Assembly: GCA_022410635.1 (NCBI GenBank)
Contig: JAJVDF010000001.1
Span: 14,855,187-14,919,186 of the forward strand
Direction of reading: 5' to 3'
Length of the DNA stretch: 64,000 nt
DNA from: Tretioscincus oriximinensis
Lineage: Eukaryota > Chordata > Lepidosauria > Squamata > Gymnophthalmidae
The notes beneath the pieces are model-generated. The model was not told where the DNA came from. It saw nothing but the letters and a program-made list of their open reading frames with translations, and did no database searches. Of the stretch, positions 11,323 through 21,753 are shown piece after piece. A program made the translations under genes and the position numbers. Position 1 is the first letter of the stretch. The number at the start of each line of letters is the position of its first letter.

Positions 11323-11549
11323 TACAGTATGTTATTAAAGACAAAATCGTGAAGGACAGTTATAAAATTAGGATTACCAGCAAAAAAGGAAAAGGAAAGT
11401 TTTGCAGCTTTNGGGGAAAGTGTTTTCCTTAGATGTTGTTGTATTAAAAAAGCCATCCCTCTTTTCTACACCGTTAAAGCTACGTTGTACCTTCAGGTTG
11501 GAGAGGCAGGCATGATACCTCTAATACGCTGTTCCAACAGCTTTTATTT

Positions 11550-11820
11550 TTTTTAGTTTAAAACACTTTATTATTTTTCATAATACACTTCATAGTAAAC
11601 ATTTATATAGTGTTTCAAACAATTTCCCCCCTCTCCCCNCTGACCTCCCCCTACCCTATTTACACAACATTCAATCTATAGGCTGTAGAAACTCACATCT
11701 AGAATAACAATCTCAATCTTAACATCATCACTTCACTCCCTGTTCTTGCCCCTATATAATTTTAACTGGCAAAAAAATAATAATCTTGCCCCATATAATT
11801 TTTTCCAACATTTTTAATTC
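11550..11820. repeat. Probable LINE (L1-type) UTR fragment
   Basis: AT-rich with a C-rich centre (CCCCCTCTCCCC, CCTCCCCCTACCC). The layout (an AAACACTTTATTATTTTTCA-like start, a C-tract, then ACTCACATCTAGAATAAC) resembles 6765-7000 and 1480-1760. This suggests a shared reversed LINE 3' UTR, but I could not identify the family. Confidence 0.35.
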
Positions 11821-11849
11821 ATCGTGTTCTTCAGTCCTGTAGAACTGGA

Positions 11850-12105
11850 CTAACTAAACCAGGAGAAACATTTCGTTTCCTTCTTTGATCCAGTTCTTTA
11901 GGACTGAAGATAGATTAAAAGTACATGTCGGAACAGCATTTATATCCCTTTGCAGGGAACTGAGAGCATGTGTAGATTTCTCTTTCATCTTCCGCTTGAG
12001 ATGTTCCAGAAGCAAGTGTTTGGTCACCAGGTGAAATGGAATGTTTGCTAGACTAGATGAGCTGTGCCCTACATCAGCAACACTCATCTCATATTCTTAC
12101 ATTTC
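11850..12105 (+). repeat. CR1-like LINE 3' end
   Basis: Contains CTTTGATCCAGTTCTTTAGG, TTTGCAGGGAACTGAGAGC, TTCCGCTTGAGATGTTCCAG and GCTAGACTAGATGAGCTGTG in CR1 3' order. Confidence 0.6.
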
Positions 12106-13713
12106 CCAGGAAGAATGTATTCAAAGGATTAACTTAACAAATTTTGACACTTTAAGCAACAGATCAATAGAGCACCCACCTATCTAATCACTATGAAGAA
12201 TGGACATTTTCTTGCATGTAGAATGGACTGCTTTCATTTTAGACACTATGTCTGATATTGCATTAACAGAATAGCTAAAACTAAAAGCATAGCAAGACTG
12301 AAAAGCACCCAAAAAATCACCTCTTGAATGGGAATGGTGGCCCACCTAGTCTGTTCTCATAGCAACAACCATAGCTGAATATTGTGCAAACTCAACTAGT
12401 CTCCAGAAACTTATGACATTCATGCATTTTATGAATATGTATATATGTGCGTCGACCCACTCTGCAACTTCCAGGTGAACAACATGCTTTAAATCATTTT
12501 GTTGTTGTTGCCATCTGCACAATATGTGAGCTCCTAAATATTTATTCTGTTGTTGTGCTAGAACAGTGTATCGGGCACACAATTCTCTGCCACACAGGAT
12601 ATCATTGGAAACAAAGCAGAGCTGAAGATTGTGGGAGCTGAAGCCAATGAATTATGTTTTCCAAACTCCTAGGGATATCATATTTCCAAGTTTTAAAGTT
12701 CCTTAACTCTAGAACCCCAGACAACTAGAAATGTAATGACTATGTAAAGATGGGCTCATGCACCTGATGTTTGAAGCTTTTGGGACAGAGATATTAAATA
12801 TAAACTAACACCTTACCATGTCATATATTCTTTGAACATATATCTTTTCTCTGTCAGATACAGAATAATCGCACTGGGGTGTCTCACTGTTTGGGTCAGA
12901 TTGGACAGGAAGGTGAGAGTCCTGTTGCCAATCCAGATTCAAAATGGCTGTTGCAGACAGTTGACCAATCAAAGTTCTGGTAACCTGGCAGACTACCAAT
13001 CAATCAGTGGCAAGTACTCATGGCCACAGAGGGCAAAGATGAGGAAGAGAATTTCAGAGAAATAGCCNTGTTAGTCTAGCATGGTAGGTTTTAGGAATTT
13101 ATTTTGAACACCGTGTGACACAGGTTTCTTGCATTTACAGAAAAGGAGATCCTTGGAAAAGGGGTGACTGATGTTTGATTACATCCTAAGACTAAATTTT
13201 TGCCAGAAGCTCTCCAAGGAAGTTTTGGGAAGAGTCTTTGGAGTGTTTGGTTGGCTGCTGGCCTTGGTATATATTTACTATAGGGCTCTGAGCATATTTG
13301 GCGTTTAATTTACATTCACAGTATGTTTGCCAGAGCCTCNTGCTGCCCTAGCTACTATACATCTCCATAGATAAGTTTCTTTTTTATCTATATCAGTTCT
13401 GTTGGGCCCTGTTTGAAACTTGGTTTAATACAGCAAAGAACAAGAGAATGTTGACTATCTAATAAAAATGGGTATAAGCAGTGCAGACCACTAAGATGCA
13501 GCTTAGCTTGGATTTCATACTGGCCAAAATAGGCAGACTCACAAGTTTTGGGTTGTTGTTTTGCCAGTTTAATACCTGTACATGTTTGCCCCCTACTGGC
13601 AAAAGAAATATTTGCTCCCAACACAGCGCTATTGTCTCTAGCTCTACCTTATGAGGACAAAGCCAAACATTTTTTAAAAAATCACCATCAAAGCGATTTG
13701 TAAGAAAGACACA
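12106..13713. other. Intergenic, no gene seen
   Basis: No coding exon was recognised. A short piece at 13056-13085 (TTTCAGAGAAATAGCC..TGTTAGTCTAGCA) is the end of the hairpin family found at 24824 and 33490. Confidence 0.3.
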
Positions 13714-13973
13714 ATATATATGGCCGGGTTAGGGCCTTCTCAGTGGTTGCCCCTTGTCTTTGGAACAGTCTCCCCCTCGAGGTGCGTCTATCATCATCGT
13801 TGTATTCNTTTAGAAGGTCCTTGAAGACGCACCTCTTTTGCCTGGCCTTTAGCTGAAGAAATGCCATCTCTATCCCTACTTTTAATATTGTTTTATACTT
13901 TTTTAATTTTTGTATTGATGTTTTACTGTTTTTGCCGCCCTGAGACCTTTGGGTATAGGGCGGGGTATAAGTA

Positions 13974-14012
<39 letters not shown>

Positions 14013-14018
14013 ATATGC
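13714..14018 (+). repeat. L2-like LINE 3' end with TAAA tail
   Basis: Translates to the conserved end of an L2-like LINE protein (the TLVFGTVSPSRC-like region, then RRSLKTHLFCLAF in frame pieces). It is followed by GCCGCCCTGAGACCTTTGGG, a TATAGGGCGGGGTATAAG block and a (AAAT)n tail. The same tail occurs at 41990, 43860, 44450 and 45400 and on the tRNA-type SINEs of family B. Confidence 0.75.
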
Positions 14019-14301
14019 TCCCGGTGCGTTTCAAAGCCAATATTAAGGTTTTGATTTGCACTGTGCCAAATAAATGGGGCCTAGCAAGGGGCACCAGATG
14101 TTTGCACTGGCAAGGAGCACGAGATAGGTGACAAGGGATGCAGAATTTGTGGGTCGCCTTGGGTGCTGTATCCCTTACTACACCCGTCTTCCAGTTAAAT
14201 TAAGTTACAGAATGCTTCTTACAATGCACACTCCACAAAGAATATTAGAAAGTAAAATGAGGTCTGCTGAATACTACAGCCAATACTAGTCCAGTGGCCT
14301 G

Positions 14302-15178
14302 TGTGGNGTCCTCCATTTTGGAGATTTGTGTTTCTTTTATTTACTTACTAGATATCCCAGAGGGAGGGGGGAAGAGCAGGCCTGGGGCAGGGGCGTGGCT
14401 TCCTGGTTCCCTGTTTGGGAGGGGGCATGGCTGGAGGAGTCAGCCAATGGGGCCTCGAGTAGCCGGCTGGTGAGCGGTTAAAAGGGAAGCTGACCAGGGC
14501 TAGAGGCCTTTTTTGTCAGAGAGACTTGTGGTGTAGCAAGTGGACAGAGGGGTCCGCTTCTGATCTGCCTCAGAGGGAGGGGGTGGAAGTGTATGGTGGC
14601 CTGAAGGAGTCAAAGTTGAGGCTTGACTTGGGGCTGGAACAAGTAAAGTGACACAGGGCCTGTCTCTTTAAGTATCTGGAAACTAATGTTGCTCTTGCTT
14701 GGTGTGTGTGCTTGAGTCAGGCTTACTTTATAAAAGCTGAAGCTTTTATAAAGGGCACGGATAGCTCAGTTGCTTAGGAATCCGTCTCTCGCCTGGGAGA
14801 TGGGGTTTCGAAGCCCTGTGTTGGAAGTGGGGAGGGGTGAGCACCTTCCACTAGCCTGTAGCTCCAGCCAACCCAGCTATTCGAAAGCATGAATTGCAAG
14901 AAATTGCAACTGACTGCAAGTAGATACATGGGAACCACCATAGCCTGGTGGGGAAGATAGAATGTGAGCCTTCGGGCAAAAATATATCCTTGTAAGCCGC
15001 TTTGAGTCCCTTTGAAAGGTGAGAAAAGCGGGGTATAAGAACCAAGTTCTTCTTCTTCTTATTATTATTATTATAATCTTCTCTCTTTGCCTTATTTGTA
15101 AATAATAAACTTGTTATTTGTTTCATTTCAAACATCTCTCTCTTTCTTTATTTCTGTAACCACAAAATTAAGCACGGT
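14302..15178 (+). mobile_element. LTR, copy B, interrupted by a SINE
   Basis: It matches copies A and C across the CCCAGAGGGAGGGGGGAAG core, AGCCAATGGGGCCTCGAG, a decayed TATA region (GGTTAAAAGGG) and an AATAAAC polyadenylation signal near 15105. A family A SINE has been inserted at about 14753-15066, splitting the LTR after TATAAAAGCTGAAG. The primer-binding-like TGGTGGGGGCTGTGAATAAA follows at 15181 and leader similarity to copy A continues to about 15240. The TATA decay suggests the promoter is no longer functional. Confidence 0.7.
14753..15066 (+). repeat. tRNA-derived SINE family A, full length, inside LTR B
   Basis: The head GGCACGGATAGCTCAGTTGC gives an A box (TAGCTCAGTTGCTTAGGA), and GGGGTTTCGAAGCCC gives a B box, as in RNA polymerase III promoters. 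The body contains AAGTAGATACATGGGAACC and CGCTTTGAGTCCCTTTGAAA, and the tail is (CTT)n plus ATT repeats. It must be younger than the LTR it splits. Confidence 0.85.
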
Positions 15179-15359
15179 ACTGGTGGGGGCTGTGAATAAA
15201 GCCCTCATCCTGAGGTAAACACTGAGGCCTTGTGTAGGCCTGAGGATAGTACTGTTGCTGCAAGCAGTCGTGGGTGCTGGCTTGGGCAACAGGGTGGATA
15301 TTGTGGCCCCCCTGACTGTGAGGGTCATCGAATAGTAGGGCCCTCAGGTAGGGGTCGCC

Positions 15360-15490
15360 ACAGGCTGTCTCATACAGAGACCCTTTCAATTGTTTTTCTT
15401 TGGGCATCTCAAGCAGAAGGCAAGCCCAGGACTTCCACTGGCTTTCACCACCCCATAGATGGCCTTTGAAGGAAACCTCCTATTTGTCTC
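15360..15490 (-). repeat. CR1-like LINE 3' end, degraded
   Basis: Contains GGGCATCTCAAGCAGAAGGC and CTGGCTTTCACCACCCC, in reverse orientation relative to the forward copies. Confidence 0.5.
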
Positions 15491-15499
15491 TCCTATATG

Positions 15500-17180
15500 G
15501 AGATGATACTAGGCAGTAACCACTGATACATTTTTTCTCCATGAATTTGTCCAAAAAAACCTGGTTCAAACCATTCAGCATTCCATGACACAGTGGCCCA
15601 CTGGATACCTGGATATCTTCTATGCATCCAGTATGAGTAGCACCTGCTAAAATTCTCCCTTTTATACAATTGTTAAAGGTACAAAAACCCTTCGGTTTCT
15701 TCTTCAGTGTCATTAAAAATACAAGAACACAGCAATATTGCCTCTTCGATAATAAATGTGCTAGAGATTAGCAATTGCTATCCATTTAATACTGCTAAAA
15801 GGTATAGTAACTTCCAACTTTCCTCAGCTATGTACCCTTAAAGCTATAGGAATCTGAGCTTTTCGTATATAGAGACCAAAGTCCAGCAAAGTAGAATTGG
15901 GCCATTGCAGGCACTCAGAAAAGAGCATTAGTCAATATATAAACAGGGGACATATCAGGCCATTCCTTCTTCCAGCATTTGCAGTCTTTTTTCAACTGGG
16001 CTGATGCTGGCAAAAAGTTTAGATCACAAAGTCCTTGAGAAAGGGACCAAGTGCTCTCCGTAGCAAAACTTCAATATTGTGCAAGACAAAAGGATTTTTT
16101 AAAATAGAAGGAAATGATAACAGAAGACAATAATTAAACCAGGCTGGTCAAATCCAATCAAGAGTGGAAACTCTCCAGTTCCCAAGATTCATAGTGACAA
16201 TGCCATGGATCATGTGACATAGTTCTCCAAAAATATAGTTTCAATTTTTGAATGAGTCTCAAAAATAGATGTTTAAGAAAGTGGCTTTGAAGGGAAAGCT
16301 GTTTGGGGCCCCTCTTGCTTTTCAGCATTTTTATAGGTGTGTCTGCTTTGTCTGTGCTTGCAAGTAATCTGCTTTCTTCTTGATGTTTCCTTTCGTGACA
16401 AAGAGGCCAAGCCGGCTTCTACAGTGCCTGCGTTCTATTGCACACACATATGGAAAAAACAGAGTGCGCCATTCATTCAGCCTGGGGCTAGGAAGCGGCT
16501 GAGGTTTCGCTTGCTTTCTCTGGGACTCCTTGTACCTAAGTTTGATGCAGACAGATAAGAGCCAGGCTTCCATCCACTGTAGTCTGGATTTAGAACATTC
16601 TCCATTTTTAACCTTCAAAAGTTCATTTCTCTCTTTTCAAGCTCAGCAGCAATCAGACCTCACAAAAGGGAAATTCTAGAACTTACAGCCAAGGGGCCCA
16701 TGTGAGAGGGAGAGTTGAGTGTAAGAGCAGGAAGAATTATGAGAATGATTATCACTGATCAGTGCGTGGCCACTGGCAAGGGGAAATAGCAGATGAAAGC
16801 CCTCTTTTACACTGTGGGGAAAACNCTGCTTGAATGGATATGGAAAATGGAAAAGTTTATTAAATGCAGATTATAATACCTGCAATTACTCCTGAAATGT
16901 CTACTTTTTCATGCCCATTAAAGTTGCAGTTCTTCTATCCTGTTTTTGTGGCAATCCTAACTATAGGGTCCCCCTTCTATTATTATTCNTTTAATTAGTA
17001 CTGTGCGGAGGAGAAACTCCCATTGTAATCCCCCACCAAATGCCACTGTTGAAGCAGCTGCATTACAAAATCAAGTTGCAACGTTTTGGCATCTTCAGAC
17101 TTAAATGACAGAATTTAAGAGTAAACCTGGCTGAAAGATATAAAGCCATGCATGGGGTGTAAAAGAGAGATAGAGAAAAA
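15500..17180. other. Intergenic, no gene seen
   Basis: Unique-looking AT-rich sequence. Overlapping two-strand frames at 16331-16618 have no splice context. I see no exon or recognisable repeat in most of it. Confidence 0.3.
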
Positions 17181-17181
17181 A

Positions 17182-17264
17182 TATTCTGCTCAAAATAATA
17201 AAGGGAACACTTAGTGTTACACTGTTATGTTAACGTGTTCCTTTAATTGTTTTGAGCAGTATAT
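17182..17264. mobile_element. Palindromic mariner-like MITE, copy 2
   Basis: TATTCTGCTCAAAATAATAA at one end and AATTGTTTTGAGCAGTATA at the other, with the family's GTGTTACACTGTTATGTTAA centre. Confidence 0.75.
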
Positions 17265-17319
17265 ATTCTTTATCACACACATTAGAACCAGGGGACACTT
17301 TGTAAATTTAATAGATAGA

Positions 17320-17720
17320 AGAGTTGGAATGGAAAATACAAAAAAAATCACCCAGGGGGTCATCGATCTATAGAATTTACAATCGGAAGCAAGCCTCTTT
17401 AAGAAAGGACTAGAAAAATTCATAGAGGCCAAATGTTTCAATGACTACCACAACAGATATTGTACTGAACTAGAGTGTGAGATGGGATGCTGAACAAGAA
17501 GGGCTGTGGCTTGGCCTTCAAGGCTCCAATTATGCTAATGGATGGCTAAGGTATCAATAGCTACAAGAACAGNTGCTTAGATGCTACCTCCTGGTTGGAG
17601 ACCTTTAAAGACCATTTGAAGGGAGCTAAGAACAGGTGAAGGTATTGCCATTGTCTTCCTGAGATAACCAGAAACCATTGAGGGACCACTGTATAAGATA
17701 CTTGGCTGTTCTGGAACAAT
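17320..17720 (+). repeat. Two consecutive CR1-like LINE 3' fragments
   Basis: 17340-17545 carries CACCCAGGGGGTCATCGATC, CTTTAAGAAAGGACTAG and GTGAGATGGGATGCTGAAC. 17560-17715 carries TACCTCCTGGTTGGAGACC, GAGCTAAGAACAGGTGAAGG and GGGACCACTGTATAAGATAC. Both follow CR1 3' order. Confidence 0.6.
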
Positions 17721-18960
17721 TCCCACACAGGTTCCAAAAATTATGATCTTTTGNGCCATCATTTGGGTTTTCTTATAACCAGGAGCCCTAATGAAATGGA
17801 TCTCCCTGCTGAACCAGAACANGGTAGGCATTTTCACTTCCATTGGCCTCCCTGTTCCATTCCAGACACCTCCTAGACCTGTTAAAACTGATATTAAAAC
17901 ATTTCTACAGGTATCCAAGTATAGGTGGTCTTTTTGGCCAACTTAGAGTGGGCTANACATCATCCAATGTGGTTAGAATGGCCCAACAGCGATTGTGGCC
18001 TCCCAACAGACCACATAAGTGTGTGGAGGGGAGGCCTGCCAGTGGACATCTTGCTAGACCNGTCTAACAGTGCAGAAAGGTCCTCAAAATCCACTTTGTA
18101 AAAGCACTTTGGACCATGGTCACTACTATTAAACTAATTCNTGAAAAATGAGTTTAAATCTAATTCTTCAGAATTTAAGAGGAACTGGGGACAGTTTAAA
18201 ATTCAGTTGTGCCCTCAACTACGTGCAACTGGGTGGCTTCTGATTCCTGATATCGTGCAAGCAAAGAGAAGCAACGGCAACACCCCAAAACAAATAATTT
18301 TTAGTGCTATAGAACCTGCCAAAATAAGCAAAATGAAGATCCAGGAGATGTGGCTGGTGTATGAAAGCAAAAATAATGGGTAATAGGTGGAAATGTGGCT
18401 TCCAGACCATTGAAAAGTTGGGTTTGGGTCTTTTGTTCATTTCACCCCAGGCCAGAAGAAAAAACCTTCAACATGGGATGTCTGGTCTGAGGTGGAGGGA
18501 GAGTTTTGCTGCCATCTGTTCAAGTAAGGAAATATAGAAGNCATGAGATACATCCCAGCCAGAAGACTTAAGAGTATCCCCCTCCCCACATAACTTGGCT
18601 CACAAACAGCTCCTTTACTGTAAGGCGAACCAGTTGTAGTGGAAAAAATGTCAAGCCACACCTCACTAAAGCTCAGCACGCTAGTCCTGGCGGTGTCCAA
18701 ACTAAACAAAGAACTCCATTGCCAGATGAAACTAGTTAAGGGGAGAGAAGGGGGGCAGAGTGAGCTTGCTGGCAGGAAGAGGCCAGCGAATGGGGCAAGG
18801 TGAACGGCACGATAGGCATGGAGTTGATTAAGTGTGGGCTGAACAATACTGCAGCACACGTTTCAGTGCTGAAAGCAGACNTTTTCAAAATGGCACCTTC
18901 CCCTCCCATTGGAAAGACTGGGGGGGAGGGGGGAGGGAGGCTCTTTGCTTATAATTCACT
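17721..18960. other. Intergenic, no gene seen
   Basis: The 140-codon minus-strand frame at 18437-18859 has no family resemblance, contains an ambiguous base, and is not flanked by splice or promoter signals, so it is not called. No other content was recognised. Confidence 0.3.
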
Positions 18961-18967
18961 AGAGCCC

Positions 18968-19132
18968 AAGGNCCTGTCCTCACAAAGCATTATTCTGGGA
19001 AACAGAAACATTCTGGGAACCTGCCGTACATATGTTAGTGTAGACTATGGCAAGGCCTGATGGGATGTCATGAGGATAGCAAGCTCTGTCCCGAGATGTT
19101 ACACAGAATAAGGCTCCGTGTGGGGAGGGCCT
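18968..19132. mobile_element. MITE with CCTGTC ends, copy b
   Basis: Starts with CCTGTCCTCACAAAGCATT and ends with AATAAGGCTCCGTGTGGGG. It shares TGTAGACTATGGCAAGGCC with the copy at 11168. Ends are mirrored but diverged. Confidence 0.5.
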
Positions 19133-19137
19133 AAGAG

Positions 19138-19400
19138 ACCATAAAAGAACGTAAGAGGAGCCCTGCTAAATCAGGCACGATCCATTCTGTCTCACAGTGG
19201 TCTTCCGAGTATCGCAAGCAGAACTCAAAGGCAAAATCTCCACCCACTCTTAACTCCTTACAGGTGGCATTTAGAAAAATCCTACAAGTTTCTCCAGCCT
19301 AGAGGCAGTATCTGGAAATATTCTTGCTTTTAATTGTTAGCTGTCCTGAGACCTTCAGGTATAGATTGGGATATAAGCATAAATAAACAAACAAACAAAT
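19138..19400. repeat. CR1-like 3' end (minus) and L2-like tail (plus)
   Basis: 19138-19310 is a reversed CR1 3' end (AGAACGTAAGAGGAGCC, ATCGCAAGCAGAACTC). 19320-19400 is a short L2-like LINE tail (GTCCTGAGACCTTCAGGTAT then an (AAAC)n run). Confidence 0.55.
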
Positions 19401-20840
19401 CTTAAAGTTGCCAAGCTGCTTTTCAACAAGGACAGGATGCCATGTGAGCCTGGAGACCTTCTGAATGGTGAAAGTGAATGTTTAGTTGAATGCCCCTTTT
19501 AATTTGAGGGCGGAGAGAGAGAAACAGATGTTCCAGCATTTTCAATAGTTATAACTCAGATGCATGGAACGTGACAATTTAATTGTTCTGCACCAGCCCG
19601 CAACCCCATGGTATAGTACAGAATGTAAAACAGATGTGTTGTGCAACATGGGCTACAGGCACATGATGTGTNAAAATCCGCAGTGTGAGAAACAATTGCG
19701 GAATACAACCATCATACTGTACTTTTAAATCCACGTGATACTGACAAAACGACTGACCAGGAAGTAAATATTGAGCATGCTCAGCCAGCGATTCTGCATT
19801 GTGATGTGCTGGTGTCATCTCACGGTATCCTGGTAATCCCGTTAAGGATCTGTATACACAGAAAAACTTCTCGCCTCCCCAGCTGCAGGCAGGTATGGGA
19901 ATGTCACAAAACATCAGCTAAAGAATATTCCAGGGCAAAGGACCACTTTTCCAGGTGCAATGTGAAAACTCCACTACCATATAGAGTGGAGTCATTGCGG
20001 TCTGAACCCCTCCATGTGTCTGCTGCCATGGGTATAACTAATCTGTCGACCCAACTGTAAGAGGTAAAATTCATTTTTGTTATGATACTCTGAGACACAG
20101 GACATTTCATTTATTGAAGAGGTAGTCATCATATATTCTGTGCATGGGGATAGGATATTGGCACTCTTGCAGGAAGCTCGAATCTGAATTGTATTTTGCT
20201 GGCACTATCTTGCCCTAGAAATGCACACATTGCTCCTGAACTGAAGGAATAATTTGTTCCCTGGCCTGGGTCTTCTTGGGGCTCTGAGACCCCACTACAG
20301 GCTCTGAAGCTCATGTGAGTTTGGGAGCAGTGTGGAGCATGAATCAGGTGAAACAATGGATAGGCCAGTTGACTGCCTTGGTCTTGGTCTTCTGAACACC
20401 AGTCCTACTGAGGTTTTAGATAAGCCAAGGTTTGTGAACTTCTGTAGTATTTTATAGAGTTGCAAAATGGATTAGGCTCAAGCAGAACAGAGTGTATGCA
20501 GAAGCAGACAAACAACCATACTTGTTGTGCTGCAACATGCCAAACACCTTACTAACCAAGGAAGGTCCAGAGCTTAAAACAACTGATGCCCTTTCTGAAC
20601 TAGGCTTTATTTTGGGATAATATCTTGGAATAGGACCCTGCCATCTACATTCTCATGTAGCTGATTGTCAGACCCAATTCAGAAATAGGGTTACCACAAA
20701 ATAAAATCTAATGCAGGAATGATCTTATTACAGGGAGTCCCAATCATAAGAATTAAAAAAGAAAAAAGAAACATTAGATTTATAGACAGGGCCAGATTTA
20801 GGCAGTATTTTTCTCATGGGCTGTAATTTAGTTACCTACT
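19401..20840. other. Intergenic downstream of ASB13
   Basis: A truncated MITE copy c at about 20585-20690 (TAGGCTTTATTTTGGGATAA) was seen. No coding exon was recognised. Confidence 0.3.
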
Positions 20841-20842
20841 TA

Positions 20843-20853
20843 TTTATTTTATT
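20843..20853 (-). terminator. Candidate ASB13 polyadenylation signals
   Basis: Two overlapping AATAAA hexamers on the minus strand lie about 700 nt downstream of the ASB13 stop codon. None closer was noticed. This is only a candidate, because the hexamer is common in AT-rich DNA. Confidence 0.3.
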
Positions 20854-21544
20854 CCCCCTGTTCCCTCAGCTACTTTGGGTTTTATAATAACAAAAGCAAA
20901 AAAAAAATATTAATATCTTCTTAGTACCACCGGTATCTATATTTTGCCTAAATTTGCCCTGTTTATAGATGTCAAGTCATGTTTTAGAGGCTATGATATG
21001 GTAGTAGCAAGGTTTTGGTTGAGGAGTTGGGTATGGAAGGTTGAGGCAGGATTGTAAATTATATCTGTGATTTGGAGGGTGAGATTACAGCAACCCTATG
21101 TGGGGCAAAACTTCTGAAATTGACCAGTTTAGTCCACAGCAAAACAGGTTCACCAAACAGCAAGAATCACAGGGCCTGCAGCCAGCAGGTATCGGATTCA
21201 TTTTTGTCTTAGTAATGCCGTAATTCCTTGTGGAAACCCTGACTCTCAAACCTGCTTCACTCTGCAGACCTCCCCACTTACTCTCAATATGAGTGGCAGA
21301 GGGTTTCTGATTAGAAAAAAATTGTGATCCACTCTTTCAAAGCTCACAACAATTGCAGCATAAAGTTGTAACTCCATTACACAAGAATGTTCATATTGTG
21401 NGAAACAACTTTGTGAGAAAGGGGGATGGTGCAGCATTAGCCTTACTGATGTTACTGCAGCATGAGCTGCTCACGCTGCTCTACGTGTCATCAAACTACA
21501 TAAGTACGACATAAACTAAATAAATAGTATTTACATTCATTAAA

Positions 21545-21753
21545 TTAAAAAGTGCGATTGCTGATGTGACCAGATCTTCCGAAAGTGAGGTCTACTCCAT
21601 GTTCGATGGTGTCACTCCTTGGTTCCGAGTCGTAAGACAGGAACTGAATTAGCCGCAGAGGGATGTGGAGGGAAGCAATTTTTTCCAGCGGTGGCCGGCC
21701 AATGGCTCGCCTGAGACTGAGTCGGCAGAGCTGAGACAAACTCAGTGGTGTTT
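21545..21753 (-). CDS. ASB13: ASB13 exon 6: SOCS box and C-terminus
   Basis: Acceptor TCTCCACTAG precedes AAACACCACTG. The exon joins exon 5 in phase to complete a lysine codon. It encodes KTPLSLSQLCRLSLRRAI and the rest of the SOCS box, then continues past the usual LSY end with SEPRSDTIEHGVDLTF and a short tail to TAA (21545-21547). Confidence 0.93.

Noticed and set aside
14753..14870. Possible functional tRNA gene (A and B boxes present)
   Set aside because: The tRNA-like head is followed by a SINE body and CTT tail that recur at 33747, 37886, 41034 and 42946, so it is a SINE, not a tRNA gene.
18437..18859. 140-codon minus-strand frame
   Set aside because: No recognised domain, an ambiguous base inside, no splice or promoter context, and no codon pattern to support it.
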